Assembly (NCBI GenBank): GCA_963754135.1
Contig: CAVWEY010000004.1
Coordinates: forward strand, 1 to 64,000
Length of the DNA: 64,000 nt
Direction: 5' to 3'
Source of the DNA: JAJFUI01 sp963754135
Lineage (GTDB): Bacteria > Planctomycetota > Planctomycetia > Pirellulales > Thermoguttaceae
The notes below the pieces were generated by a model that worked only from the letters and a program-made list of their open reading frames with translations, was not told where the DNA came from and made no database searches. Shown here piece by piece: positions 9,110 to 18,281 of the stretch; the stretch's first letter is position 1; every line of letters starts with the position of its first letter. The position numbers and the translations under genes were made by a program.

Positions 9110-10414
9110 TTATACCGGATCGGGATAGCGGTACATATCGCCGCGGAAGTTCCGCAGCAGCAGGTCCCCGCCGTCGCGGCCGACGACGTAGTTCGGCTGC
9201 AAGGGGATCTTGCCGCCGCCGCCGGGGGCGTCGATCACGTAGTTGGGCACCCCGTAGCCGGTCGTGTGGCCGCGGAGCCCTTCGATGATCTCCAGGCCCT
9301 TGCACACCGGCGTGCGGAAGTGGGCCGAGCCGCTGATCGGGTCGCACTGGTAGAGGTAGTACGGGCGGACCCGCATCACCAGCAACCGGTGCATGAGCCG
9401 CTTCATCGTCTCAACGTCGTCGTTCACGCCCGCCAAAAGGACCGTCTGCGAGCCCAGCGGGATGCCCGCGTCGGCCAGCCGGGTGCAGGCCAGCAGCGAC
9501 TCGGGCGTACATTCGTCGGGGTGGAGGAAGTGGATGCTCATCCAGAGCGGGTGGTGCTTCCGTAGCATCCGGCACAGCTCGGGGGTAATCCGCTGCGGCA
9601 GCACGGCCGGCATCTTCGTGCCGATCCGCAGCATTTCGACGTGCGGAATCTGCCGCAACCGGCCGAGAATCCAGTCCAGCCGTTGGTCGCTCAGCGCCAG
9701 CGGATCGCCGCCGGAGATCAACACGTCGCGGATCGTCGGGGTGCGGCGGACATACTCGAACGCCTCCTCGAGCCGCGACTCGCTGGGGGCCACCGAGCCG
9801 TGACCCACCATCCGCGACCGCGTGCAATAGCGGCAGTAGCTCGAACAGAAGTCGGTCACCAGCAGCAGGACCCGGTCCGGGTAGCGGTGGACCAGGCCCG
9901 GCACCGGGCTGTCGCCCTCCTCGCCCAGCGGGTCGTCCGCCTCGCCCAGGCCGCGGGCGAACTCGGCGGTGGTGGGGATTACGGTCCGCCGCAGCGGCTG
10001 GCGCCGGTCGTCGCGGGAGATCAGGCTCATGTAGTAGGGGGTGACGCTCACCGGGAGCATCGAGCCGCCCTCCGACAGGGCCGTCCGCTCCTCATCCGAA
10101 AGTACCAGCACCTGCTCCAGTTGGGCCAGGGTCCGCAGCCGGTTCCGGGCCTGCCAATGCCAGTCGTTCCAGTCCCGGTCGGCTACTCCGGGATAGAAAG
10201 CCTTGCGGAAGGCCCTGGTTTGGAAGGTGCTGCGAGGAGTCCGCCCTGGGGGCGCACCAGGGGCGAAAATGTCCCTTTCCGCAATGGCACGCGGCCGCCT
10301 TGGCCGGGAGAATCGCGATGGAACGCGAGGGGTTAGAAGTTGGACCGTCGTACTCGGAGGCTCTTCATCGTCCAGTCCGCAGTACGAACACGCGTCAGCG
10401 TCAATGCCGCTCAT
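9110..10414 (-). CDS. kamA: Lysine 2,3-aminomutase (radical SAM)
   Basis: 434 aa, first gene of the operon. KamA interconverts L-lysine and L-beta-lysine using an iron-sulfur cluster, S-adenosylmethionine and PLP. Visible are the radical-SAM triad C190-x3-C194-x2-C197 (CSSYCRYC), the GGDPL motif, and PLP Lys402 in DAPGGGGK. D358 (YQCD) and D395 (VIDAP) match the two Asp residues that hold lysine in the clostridial enzyme, which favours lysine as substrate over glutamate. The length fits free-lysine KamA better than the shorter EF-P modifier EpmB. The N-terminal 60 residues are poorly conserved and include CSYC, so the start is uncertain. The product could feed the two downstream ligases and the acetyltransferase. 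Confidence 0.92.
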   Translation of the reverse strand: MSGIDADACSYCGLDDEEPPSTTVQLLTPRVPSRFSRPRRPRAIAERDIFAPGAPPGRTPRSTFQTRAFRKAFYPGVADRDWNDWHWQARNRLRTLAQLEQVLVLSDEERTALSEGGSMLPVSVTPYYMSLISRDDRRQPLRRTVIPTTAEFARGLGEADDPLGEEGDSPVPGLVHRYPDRVLLLVTDFCSSYCRYCTRSRMVGHGSVAPSESRLEEAFEYVRRTPTIRDVLISGGDPLALSDQRLDWILGRLRQIPHVEMLRIGTKMPAVLPQRITPELCRMLRKHHPLWMSIHFLHPDECTPESLLACTRLADAGIPLGSQTVLLAGVNDDVETMKRLMHRLLVMRVRPYYLYQCDPISGSAHFRTPVCKGLEIIEGLRGHTTGYGVPNYVIDAPGGGGKIPLQPNYVVGRDGGDLLLRNFRGDMYRYPDPV

Positions 10415-10557
10415 TATAAAGAAATCCTCGGGGCCGTGGCGGACTCAATCCTAATTCCTTTCGGCAGCACAATCCGCCTTACGAGAACAATTCATACAGT
10501 TTGTGAAAAAAATGTCAAGAGGAATTCGCCTGAGCAAGCAAAGAAGTCGCCTACTCC

Positions 10558-11303
10558 TTAACCAATTCCACGCAGAATGCCGCCGGCACGGAGCACCTTG
10601 TGCATCGGCGTGAACCACAACTCGCGGCCCCAGCAGAGGCCCACGGCCTCGCAAATCCGGGCCAATTCCCGGCGATTGTAGGTCCGGCAGCACCACATCC
10701 GGCTCGTCCAGCGCCCGAAAACGTGTCCTCGGTGGTCAAGAGCAACATCCGGCCGCCAGGCTCCAGCACCCGGCTCAGTTCGGCCAGTCCCAGCCGGGCG
10801 TCGGGCAGGTGCTCCAGCACGTACCCGCAGGTCGCACAGTCGAACGCCCCGTCGGCGAAGGGCAACCGCGTCAGGTCCGCCACCACGAAGCGGGGCCGGG
10901 CCGAGCGGAGCCGGTTTCTCGCCCGGCGGAGCATCTCGTGCGAGAGGTCAAAACAGGTAATTTCGGCCTGCGGGTCGGAATACTTGATGAGATGTTTGGC
11001 AATTTGCCCCGCCCCGCTCCCCACGTCCAGGATGCGGCGGGCGCCGCGGAGATCGAACTTCCGCTCCCGGAACAGCCGCGCCCCCAGCGGGGTGTGCAGC
11101 GAGAGCATGCTGCAAGTGGCCAGAATGGCCCCCTGCGGCCCGTCGTACACGTCCCGCACCTTCTCCTTGTACTCCTCGAAGCTCACCCGGCCGATCAGCC
11201 GGTGCTCCAAGAGCCGGTTCAGCACCGGCGTCCCCTTCTCCTTCGAGCCGGGGAGGTGCTTTCGAGGTCGGCGGGTGCGGCGTCGATCGGCCTTGGACAC
11301 CAT
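10558..11303 (-). pseudogene. Class I SAM-dependent methyltransferase, one frameshift
   Basis: About 247 aa from the ATG at 11303, just after the VWA gene stop. The Rossmann SAM site is clear: RRILDVGSGAGQIAKHL (motif I), TCFDLSHEML (motif II), FADGAFDCATCGYVLEHLPD (motif IV) and LSRVLEPGGRMLLLTTED. Near 10713 one base appears to be missing in a GGGC stretch. Past it the correct frame reads RWTSRMWCCRTYNRREL and GRELWFTPMHKVLRAGG and stops at 10558, whereas the uncorrected frame runs to 10551 with a meaningless tail. The core looks undamaged, so this may be a sequence error. The substrate is unknown. Confidence 0.8.
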
Positions 11304-11305
11304 GA

Positions 11306-13348
11306 TTAGTATATCCGTCGGATATAGATATACCATTCCAAGAGCAATACCGCCAGACCGCTGAGCACGAGGGACTTCCAAATCTCCCGCCTCGCCGGCT
11401 CCCAACCGCTTTCGCCGGCAATCTTTACGTCGCCAATCTTGATCGTCGGGGCCAAGTCCGGCCGGATCGCACTCTCGGCCGGGTCGAACAGGTTGACGGC
11501 GAACCGGCGCACGGTCTTACCGCCGGCCTGGACTTCGTAGACCCCCAGTTCGCCGGTGTCCGCGAAGGCCACCTTCCCCGCCCTGGCCGCCGCCTCGACC
11601 GTCTGGCCGCCGGGCGTGCGGATTTGCACCGGGTAGGACAGGCTTCCAGCCTGTCCCGCGGTGGAGGCTGCCTCGCCGGGAGACAGGCTGGAAGCCTGTC
11701 CCACGGCGGCCAACTCCAGCACCACGGGCGTCCCCGGCTGCGGGCCGACGGTTTCCAACACGTCCTGGCCCCCGCCCAGATACTCCAGCAGATTCAGCAC
11801 AAACACCGGGAAACTCGGCCGGATAAACCAATTCGTGCCGATATAGCGCTTCGCCGGGCCGCCCCCCTCGGCCGCCTCGCCGAGAATCACGAATCCCAGC
11901 ACAGCGTCCTCGAAGGCGTCGCGGGGGGCCAGGGCCAAGAGCGGCCCGGCGTCGCTGTCTACCAGCACGCTCCCGCCACGCGGCGGCCGGAGCGGCGTCC
12001 CCTCGGCCACCAGCACGTCGCCCATGTCGATCCATTGCAGCAGCGGATGAGAGGTCACCACGTCGATGATTTGCGGCGAGGCGACCGGCTTGCCCGCCGA
12101 CCAGCCGCCTTCCGGCGGCAGGCTGCCGATCCAGAACGTGTTGCTCTGGGGCATCCGGTCCGGCCGGCAGCGGTCGTAGATGGCCAGTTGCCAGGCCCCG
12201 GCCGCCGCCTGGTCGGCGTAAGCCTTGGTCTTGAGGAAGCCGGGCGACTCGACCCGCACGTCGGCCATTTCCGCCGCCGCCTTGGTTTGCAGGGCCAGCC
12301 GGAGCGGGTCATCCCCCGGCGTCACCAAGAGCACCCGGCCCCGCCGCGGCGGGCTGATCACGGCGTAGGCCACGTCATCCAGGGCGAGGTGGTCGCCGGT
12401 CGCGGCCTTCAACCGCAGCACGCCGCTTTCGACCGCCCCCAGATCGAAGGCCACCCCGCGGTTCGCTTCGGGCGAGACCTCCACGTGAGCGGCATCCACC
12501 AGTCGGCCGTCGAGAAACAACTCCAGCGACACGTCGGCCGGCTGGCGGCCGAAGTTCTCCAGCCGGGCGAACGCCTCCAGCCGCTCGGGATGGGTCTCGT
12601 TCCGCCGGACGTTGAAGGCGGTGATGCCCACGTTGCGGGCCTCCGGCGAGCCGATGGGGATGAACTTCGGGTCGAGGTTGCCCAGGGCGAAACCGGCCAC
12701 CGGGCCGAACCGCCCGTCGCTGAAGATATACATCGTGGCGGGCAGGGCTTCGGCCACCTGCACGTCGCTCATCTTTTCGGCGCTTCGGCCGGGGTTGGCC
12801 AGGCCGGCCGCCAGCTTGAGCGCCTCCAGGAGCGACGTGCCGCGGTTGGTGGGCCGGATTGCCTCCAATGCCCGGTGCAACTGCCCGCGGTCGTAGGTGA
12901 AACCTTGCTCGACGCGGGCCGTGTCGGCGAAACTGATGAGCATGGCCACGTCGCCGGATCGCATCTGGTCGACGAGTTCGCCCACCCGCCGCTTGGCCTC
13001 CTCCAGCCGCGAGGGGGCCACGTCGGTCGCCTGCATGCTGGCCGAGTTGTCCACCAGGAAAATCAGCCGGTTGTCCAGGGCCTTGATCCCTTGCCAACTC
13101 GGCCGCAAAAGCGCGAATGCGGCCAGGAGAATGATCAGCAGTTGCAGCAGCAAGAGCAGGTTCCGCCGCAGCCGCTGCCAGATGGCGTTGACGTGCAGGT
13201 CCTCGACCGATTTTCGCCAGAGGTAGGTGCTGGGCACCTCGATCGGCCGCCGCTTGAGCTTCAAGAAGTACAGCAGCACGATCGCCGCCGGCACCGCCGT
13301 CAGTAGCGACCATTGCCACCAGGAGAGCATGTTGGAGAAGTCAGGCAT
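11306..13348 (-). CDS. BatA/VWA-domain membrane protein
   Basis: 680 aa. The N-terminus is a BatA-type region with two membrane helices (LLTAVPAAIVLLYFLKLKRR and NLLLLLQLLIILLAAFALL). A von Willebrand A domain follows, whose metal site reads FLVDNSASM, and then a long extracytoplasmic part with a final helix (LVLSGLAVLLLEWYIYI). Such proteins usually accompany MoxR and DUF58 genes in envelope-stress or aerotolerance operons. A DUF58 gene lies upstream at 15525-16418, separated here by an inserted AIPR gene. A 72-bp palindrome adds about 24 residues (GQASSLSPGEAASTAGQ) near residue 560. It starts right after the stop of a 56-aa gene (TAAATG). Confidence 0.9.
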   Translation of the reverse strand: MPDFSNMLSWWQWSLLTAVPAAIVLLYFLKLKRRPIEVPSTYLWRKSVEDLHVNAIWQRLRRNLLLLLQLLIILLAAFALLRPSWQGIKALDNRLIFLVDNSASMQATDVAPSRLEEAKRRVGELVDQMRSGDVAMLISFADTARVEQGFTYDRGQLHRALEAIRPTNRGTSLLEALKLAAGLANPGRSAEKMSDVQVAEALPATMYIFSDGRFGPVAGFALGNLDPKFIPIGSPEARNVGITAFNVRRNETHPERLEAFARLENFGRQPADVSLELFLDGRLVDAAHVEVSPEANRGVAFDLGAVESGVLRLKAATGDHLALDDVAYAVISPPRRGRVLLVTPGDDPLRLALQTKAAAEMADVRVESPGFLKTKAYADQAAAGAWQLAIYDRCRPDRMPQSNTFWIGSLPPEGGWSAGKPVASPQIIDVVTSHPLLQWIDMGDVLVAEGTPLRPPRGGSVLVDSDAGPLLALAPRDAFEDAVLGFVILGEAAEGGGPAKRYIGTNWFIRPSFPVFVLNLLEYLGGGQDVLETVGPQPGTPVVLELAAVGQASSLSPGEAASTAGQAGSLSYPVQIRTPGGQTVEAAARAGKVAFADTGELGVYEVQAGGKTVRRFAVNLFDPAESAIRPDLAPTIKIGDVKIAGESGWEPARREIWKSLVLSGLAVLLLEWYIYIRRIY
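11633..11704. repeat. In-frame palindrome in BatA/VWA gene
   Basis: GGACAGGCTTCCAGCCTGTCC and GACAGGCTGGAAGCCTGTCCC face each other across a short centre, each arm itself being palindromic. In the gene it encodes GQASSLSPGEAASTAGQ and a few more residues with no stop. The family is different from the other palindromes in the window. Confidence 0.82.
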
Positions 13349-13519
13349 TTATGTTGGCAGCGGTTCCGGATCGGTCTTTGGGACTTCGCCGACGAGCCGT
13401 TCCGGATGTTGCTCCTGGACTCGCATCAGCCGCTCGATGAGCTTCTGAAAATCGCACCCGCACTCTTCCCAGATTTTCCTGCCGGCCGCATGGACTTCTT
13501 CAACGATTTCGTCGGTCAT
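13349..13519 (-). CDS. Small 56-aa protein between AIPR and VWA genes
   Basis: Starts at ATG 13519 with a strong GGGAGG seven bases upstream, and its TAA touches the ATG of the VWA gene. The sequence starts MTDEIVEEVHAAGRKIW and is charged and helical, with RLMRVQEQHPE near the end. It resembles short planctomycete and cyanobacterial proteins of unknown role that begin with a similar motif. The upstream AIPR stop overlaps its start as ATGA. No function is known. Confidence 0.7.
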   Translation of the reverse strand: MTDEIVEEVHAAGRKIWEECGCDFQKLIERLMRVQEQHPERLVGEVPKTDPEPLPT

Positions 13520-15357
13520 ATTTCGTCCTCCCGATCCGGGCAGAATGGGGGCATAAATTGGTGCCGTGCACGGTGGTTGGTTGTGAGAAACGATCCCCGT
13601 CGTCCTCGCCCCCGGGGGGTCATCCGCGATCTACTTTGCGCGCCCTTTCTCGTCCGTTTTCTCTTGGGTTTGTGAAGTCGCGAGTCAATGTCGGCGTCAA
13701 GAATATAGGACTTCATCGCTCTGTCAGTATCAGAGGCGTACTGCTCATTCCCCGTGATGATCTTCCGGAAGAGTGCCAGGCCTGATTTGAAGAACGGGGC
13801 GAGTGTTTCGGGGGCACTTTCCAGGGTGCCAATCTGCCCTTTGATGGACTGCTTGCTTGCACGCCGCCATTCATCGTTCCCCCTCCACAAGAACGCCGCA
13901 ATCCGTGCAATATGAAACGCCCCGTTCTTTGCCAGCCGCCGCGTCATGTCATGGGAGCTAGCCGTGTTGCCCAAAGCGCGGAGCCAGCTTGTCGCTAGCC
14001 GGTAAAGAAGATAGGAAACGATATATGGCTCAACAGCATTCGCCGCAAATATCCTTTCGTACAGTTCACCCCACACCTTGTATTTGCGCCGCCGTGCGTC
14101 AGAAGGCTTCTTCATTACGATGGCGAGATAGCTCTGTGCAACCAACTCATTTGGGGCGATTCGTGACACATCGACATCCGCCTCGTTGTCGTATTGCCTC
14201 GGTTTGCGTTCGTAGTGCAACCCGTACCGTTCAAAACGCCGCTGCATGTCCACCTGAACGCTGTCATTTGAGCGAAGGTCGCGACTGGTGATTTTGTTTT
14301 GGTTGTTCGTTGTGAGTACAATCTTGTCCACGAGCGTGTTTTCCGATGTCTCGTATATCCGAAGCAACACCGAAACGTTCTTCATGAGCTTCTTGTCGCG
14401 AGCCGCCTGCGCAAGGCTGGTTGCGGTTTGGCAACCGTTGACAATCTGCATGTTCTTGATTTTGATGCATGCGTTATCTGGGTTCGGATTGAGGTCGAAA
14501 TGATCGCAAGCAATCGTCAATCCGTTGTTCAGGAACCAAAACAAATGGCTATCCTTCTCGCTCGTGCAAGTATCGTGTATGTCTGCGTTGACTGCTCCCC
14601 TCGATCCCAAGAACTTCCGAACATTTGAATCGAAAACGAATCCAGACGGGTCCATTTCGATAATACGTGCGATCTCTCCACCGGTAGTGCTGCACACGAT
14701 ACCGCTCAGCCCATGTGACCGGTATTTTATGACGGAAGGATTATTGGCGTCATATAGGATTGTAACGTCTGCGTCGATCTTCTTGTTCCGTTTTTCTGTA
14801 ATGTTGATCTGCTCGACCAACTCATCGCAGCCCCAAATCGACAGTTCAAACGTCTCGTAAATATCAGCATATTCTCGACGAATAGCCTTGGCTTCTTGGC
14901 GAAATTCTCCGGAGAGATCGCGTGTGTGACCATTGGTCGCGAATACGACGATAACCCGAATATTCGAGGGCCCAAGATTCGTTTGCACGGAGCGGTAGCT
15001 AAGCACCTTGTCTCGAAACTTCGTATTGCTTAACTGTTTCAGGTCCGCTTGGCGCTTGTTGAAGATCCAATCTAGGCCGTTGTGCATTTGGATCAGGGCG
15101 TTTGACGAAAATGAGTCCGTATTCTTTGCTTGGATAATGTAGACCGTGGCCTCTTCATCGTTTTCGTCTATGGTTATGATGTCGATCTGTTTATCTTGAC
15201 CGCCATCAACGAGATCAGATTCGTCAAATGCGTGAATACTTCTACCGGTGACGATAGAATGGGACAATCGCAGGAATGCGGCACCAGGATCAGCAATGTT
15301 GAGCACTTTGGCAGTTTGATCAACTCGATCCGCGATGATTTGCTGTCGAACGCTCAT
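13516..15357 (-). CDS. AIPR-family (abortive phage infection) protein
   Basis: 613 aa. The N-terminal third looks like a PD-(D/E)XK nuclease fold (GGQDKQIDIITID, then TVYIIQAKN). The middle carries the AIPR signature FWFLNNGLTIACDHF and IVNGCQTATSLAQA. AIPR proteins are linked to abortive infection and anti-phage defence. Codon use and base composition are clearly more AT-rich than in the flanking genes, pointing to transfer. It sits between DUF58 and BatA/VWA genes that normally adjoin. The last 40 or so residues (after KPKRKRTRKGAQ) have high-GC composition like the host and may be read-through into pre-existing intergenic DNA, so the gene may have lost its native end. Confidence 0.87.
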   Translation of the reverse strand: MSVRQQIIADRVDQTAKVLNIADPGAAFLRLSHSIVTGRSIHAFDESDLVDGGQDKQIDIITIDENDEEATVYIIQAKNTDSFSSNALIQMHNGLDWIFNKRQADLKQLSNTKFRDKVLSYRSVQTNLGPSNIRVIVVFATNGHTRDLSGEFRQEAKAIRREYADIYETFELSIWGCDELVEQINITEKRNKKIDADVTILYDANNPSVIKYRSHGLSGIVCSTTGGEIARIIEMDPSGFVFDSNVRKFLGSRGAVNADIHDTCTSEKDSHLFWFLNNGLTIACDHFDLNPNPDNACIKIKNMQIVNGCQTATSLAQAARDKKLMKNVSVLLRIYETSENTLVDKIVLTTNNQNKITSRDLRSNDSVQVDMQRRFERYGLHYERKPRQYDNEADVDVSRIAPNELVAQSYLAIVMKKPSDARRRKYKVWGELYERIFAANAVEPYIVSYLLYRLATSWLRALGNTASSHDMTRRLAKNGAFHIARIAAFLWRGNDEWRRASKQSIKGQIGTLESAPETLAPFFKSGLALFRKIITGNEQYASDTDRAMKSYILDADIDSRLHKPKRKRTRKGAQSRSRMTPRGRGRRGSFLTTNHRARHQFMPPFCPDREDEI

Positions 15358-15524
15358 TTGTTCCTCCAGTGCTCACCAGCGGGGGGTATTCACCTGTTCC
15401 CCGCACGCGAGCGAACCGCGCCGCCCATGCCAACCAATTGTGGCAGCATGCGGACAGGGCCGTTTATGGCGATGTAAGCGGCCGTGAAGCGGCGGCCCCC
15501 TGCCGCTCGTCCGTCCGCGTTCCA

Positions 15525-16418
15525 TTATCTTACCAATCCCCTGGTTGCCAAGTACCCTGTAAGCAACTGCTCCACCGGCGTCTCGCTGCGGGCCAGGAGA
15601 TAGGTCATGCCGCGGCGGGAGCAGAAGTCGCGGGCCGAGGCCACAAACGCCGCCAACGTCTCCTTGTACCGCTTCAAGAGCGGACCGGTCACCGTAATCT
15701 CCGCCTCGTCGGCGTCCTCGCAATCCACCAGCCGCAAGTCGCCCTGCACGTCCGGCTCGAACTCCTCGGGGGCCAACACGTGGATCACATACACGTCCAT
15801 CTCGCGGGCGGCCAGATATCGCAAGGCCGACTCGTAGCCCGCCTTGTCCATCAGGTCGCTCAAGAGCACCACGATCCCCTTGCCCGAATTGCGGAGGCAG
15901 AAGCTCTTCACTCCCTCGGCCAAGGGGACAGCCTCAGCGGCCTGGACGCCTTCGAGGTGATCGAGCATTCGCCACAGGCTGCGGCGGCCGCGGAAGGCCG
16001 GGGCCGACTGCCGCGCCGGCTGCCCGACGGTCTCGATCTTCACCCGGTCGCCGCGCACCAGCCCGATGAACCCCAGCGCGGCGGCCAACTGCACGGCGAA
16101 CCGCAGCTTCGTCGGCGTGCCGAAATCCATCGACCCGCTGGCGTCGATCAGGGCGTAGAAGTGCAGGTCCTCCTCCTCCAGGAACATCTTGAGGAAGAGC
16201 CGCTCCAGCCGGGCGTAGGTGTTCCAATCCACAAACCGCAGGTCGTCGCCGGGCACGTAGTTGCGGAAGTCGGCGAACTCGACGCTCTGGCCTTTCCGCG
16301 GGCTCCGCCGCTCCCCCTTCATCCGCCCACGGAAGACCTTCCGGCTAACTAGCTCCATTTTTTCGAGCCGGGCGAGCAGTTCGGGGCTTAACAACGTCGA
16401 TGGGGCAATGCGATCCAT
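15525..16418 (-). CDS. DUF58 domain protein
   Basis: 297 aa. It has the DUF58 signature VEFADFRNYVPGDDLRFVDWNTYARL and a VWA-like half with YALIDASGSMDFG and GIVVLLSDLMDK. DUF58 proteins occur with MoxR ATPases and BatA/BatB VWA proteins. The VWA partner lies downstream at 11306-13348, and no MoxR gene is present upstream, where a toxin-antitoxin remnant lies instead. The start MDRIAPST is the first ATG and is plausible. Confidence 0.92.
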   Translation of the reverse strand: MDRIAPSTLLSPELLARLEKMELVSRKVFRGRMKGERRSPRKGQSVEFADFRNYVPGDDLRFVDWNTYARLERLFLKMFLEEEDLHFYALIDASGSMDFGTPTKLRFAVQLAAALGFIGLVRGDRVKIETVGQPARQSAPAFRGRRSLWRMLDHLEGVQAAEAVPLAEGVKSFCLRNSGKGIVVLLSDLMDKAGYESALRYLAAREMDVYVIHVLAPEEFEPDVQGDLRLVDCEDADEAEITVTGPLLKRYKETLAAFVASARDFCSRRGMTYLLARSETPVEQLLTGYLATRGLVR

Positions 16419-16469
16419 GCCGCCATCGTAGGGGGCCGGTGGCCGTCCGTCAAGAGTCCGTCGGCTCCG

Positions 16470-16832
16470 TTATGACGCGGTGCGGACCCGCAGAGAGTCC
16501 TTCAGCCGCTGTTTCCAATAGGCCGGATTGCGTCGAATCTCATCCATGAAGCGCGACGCCATGTCGCTGGGTGTGCTCCCGCCTTCCCATTTCCGCACCG
16601 CCTTCACCGACACGCCGAGAAACTGGGCAAAGAGTTCTTGGCTGGCGTTCAAGAGCCGTCTGATCGTCTTCACTTGCTCGGCGGTGTAGGCATGGGGCTC
16701 CAAATCCAAGACCACTCGCCGACAGGTATACTTCTTTTCGATTGGGGCGTCAGACTTCAGGTCGGCGAGGAATTCCTCCAATCCTTCAACCAAGTCCCGC
16801 TCCACGCGATTCATCTTCTTTCTACGAGCCAT
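16470..16832 (-). CDS. HTH antitoxin (NadS/HigA-like)
   Basis: 120 aa. The C-terminal half holds an XRE-type helix-turn-helix (ASQELFAQFLGVSVKAVRKWEGG) and the N-terminus is charged and helical. It lies directly downstream of a degenerate RelE/HigB-like toxin gene in the toxin-first order typical of HigBA modules. It probably repressed the operon and neutralised the toxin. Since the toxin is broken, it may be an orphan. Confidence 0.8.
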   Translation of the reverse strand: MARRKKMNRVERDLVEGLEEFLADLKSDAPIEKKYTCRRVVLDLEPHAYTAEQVKTIRRLLNASQELFAQFLGVSVKAVRKWEGGSTPSDMASRFMDEIRRNPAYWKQRLKDSLRVRTAS

Positions 16833-16864
16833 GTTTGTCTCCCGGATTCTCTACCGTCCCCGCC

Positions 16865-17127
16865 TCACTTGCCTGAGTACCTGCGCTCGAATTCCCGCTT
16901 GACCTCCCGGATCAGCACGTTGAGATGTCGCTTAACCGCATCGGCGATTTCATCCACTTCGTTCTTGCCTGCTTCGGCGCAGCCATGATGAGTAGCTGCA
17001 GGCCCAACAGATCCTCGTCGTCATTCAACCCGAGTGCCTTCCATCGTTTGGTGAACACCGGCAGTTCGATGAAATCGAGCAAGTCTTCGGGGCGAAATGC
17101 GTCTTGTGGATAGTCCTTCTTCGTCAT
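16865..17127 (-). pseudogene. RelE/HigB-like toxin remnant with internal deletion
   Basis: From 17127 the frame reads ELPVFTKRWKALGLNDDEDLLGLQLLIMA, the usual N-terminus of RelE/HigB-type toxins that pair with NadS-type antitoxins. It then jumps: the expected catalytic middle is missing, and a second frame continues KNEVDEIADAVKRHLNVLI to a stop at 16865. About 50 residues are absent and the ends are out of frame, so no active toxin is made. Confidence 0.6.
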
Positions 17128-17574
17128 GCCCGGCGTTCCCTCTTCATCATATCCTACTACCCATTAGCAGGTTTGTCAATAGCCTTCCTGAAAGACTAAC
17201 CCTGGAAGAAGTGGCAGGGCAATGCTGGAGCGTCGCTTCGGATGCCGCTACGTCGCCTCGTCGAACAGCAGGCAGAGGACGTCCAACGCCTGGATCGCTT
17301 GATCGGGATGGCGGAGTTCGTCGGCCTTGGCACACTGCTCCCAGACCGACAGGGCGTAGCGGAGATACTGCTCCCGCGACTCGGCCAGCGGCGTTTCGCC
17401 CAACTCGTTGGCCAGTGCCGGCCACGCCGCCCGAAACTGCTCCATCGCCCCCGGCTGCCCGGTGATGGCGTCGTAGACCAGATCGTCGAGGCGCTCCAGC
17501 CGGTCCAGGATTTCCGGCGAGTCGAGACCGAGCCCGGTCGAGCGGTCTGCCGCGTTGTGGGGCAGGTTGGCAAC

Positions 17575-17630
17575 GTACTCCTCTCGCTCCGCGAGAGGGA
17601 AATTGGCCTCACGCGGAGCGTAAGGAGTAC
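17575..17630. repeat. GTACTC...GAGTAC palindrome in GAP1-like gene
   Basis: GTACTCCTCTCGCTCCGCGAG and CTCACGCGGAGCGTAAGGAGTAC form the arms. It belongs to the same family as 7927-8006. In the gene it adds about 19 residues (CTPYAPREANFPLAEREEY) without a stop. Confidence 0.83.
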
Positions 17631-18204
17631 ACTTGCCGGCGAACCGCCGGTGGGCGGCGTGAGTGGAACAGGCCCGCAGCTCCGAGCCGTCCAAGGCTTC
17701 GAGCAATTGCAAGCCCAGGGCGGGCAGGTCGTCGATGGTCAAATGGAACCGCCGCTTCGAAAGCTCCGCGGCCAACCGCGGAATCTGCCCCGTCCCCAGC
17801 GACCGCTGGATCAGTTGTGCCCAGCCGTCCAGCGGCATCGCCGGCGGGCTGGCCCCGCCCCGCACGTCCAGCACCGCGACGTTGGGGTATTGGGCGACCC
17901 AGCACCGTTGGGCCGGGTCGCCCGACAGCGCCACCACGCGGAACGGCCGCCGCGGCGAAAACTTCAGACCCGTCGAGAACGAGAACTCCAGCCGGCACTC
18001 CGGCGGCAGGCAATTCAACAGCCCGGCCATCAAAGGCGCCGAGCGGTGCCCGGCGGCCACGGCCAGGCAGACGGACCCGCGGGCCGCCTGCACCAGCGCC
18101 GCCACGTCTTCCGGCCCCGGGTCGGCCGCCAAGAACGCCAGCACGCGCCTGATCGACCGCCGCCGCAGCGCCGGGGATCGCCACCGGTTCCAGCCGCCGC
18201 GGGG

Positions 18205-18281
18205 GGTGGCACGTCCCTGAGGGCAGCGAAGGGCGTGGTTCGGCCGTCCCACTACGCCCTTCGTCCCTCAGGGCGTGCCAC
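18205..18281. repeat. GGTGGCACG-family palindrome in GAP1-like gene
   Basis: The left arm begins GGTGGCACGTCCCTGAGGGC and the right arm ends TCAGGGCGTGCCAC. It is the same family as 18657-18734 and 29026-29100. It is open in the upstream frame of the gene, encoding a stretch that includes SWHALRDEGR. Confidence 0.8.

Noticed and set aside
9110..10414. Lysine aminomutase as EF-P modifier EpmB
   Set aside because: The protein is longer than EpmB, has the free-lysine KamA lysine-binding Asp residues, and no efp or epmA gene is adjacent.
11624..13306. 560-codon open frame on the plus strand
   Set aside because: Antisense to the BatA/VWA gene; no domain and very high Arg/Gly/His content.
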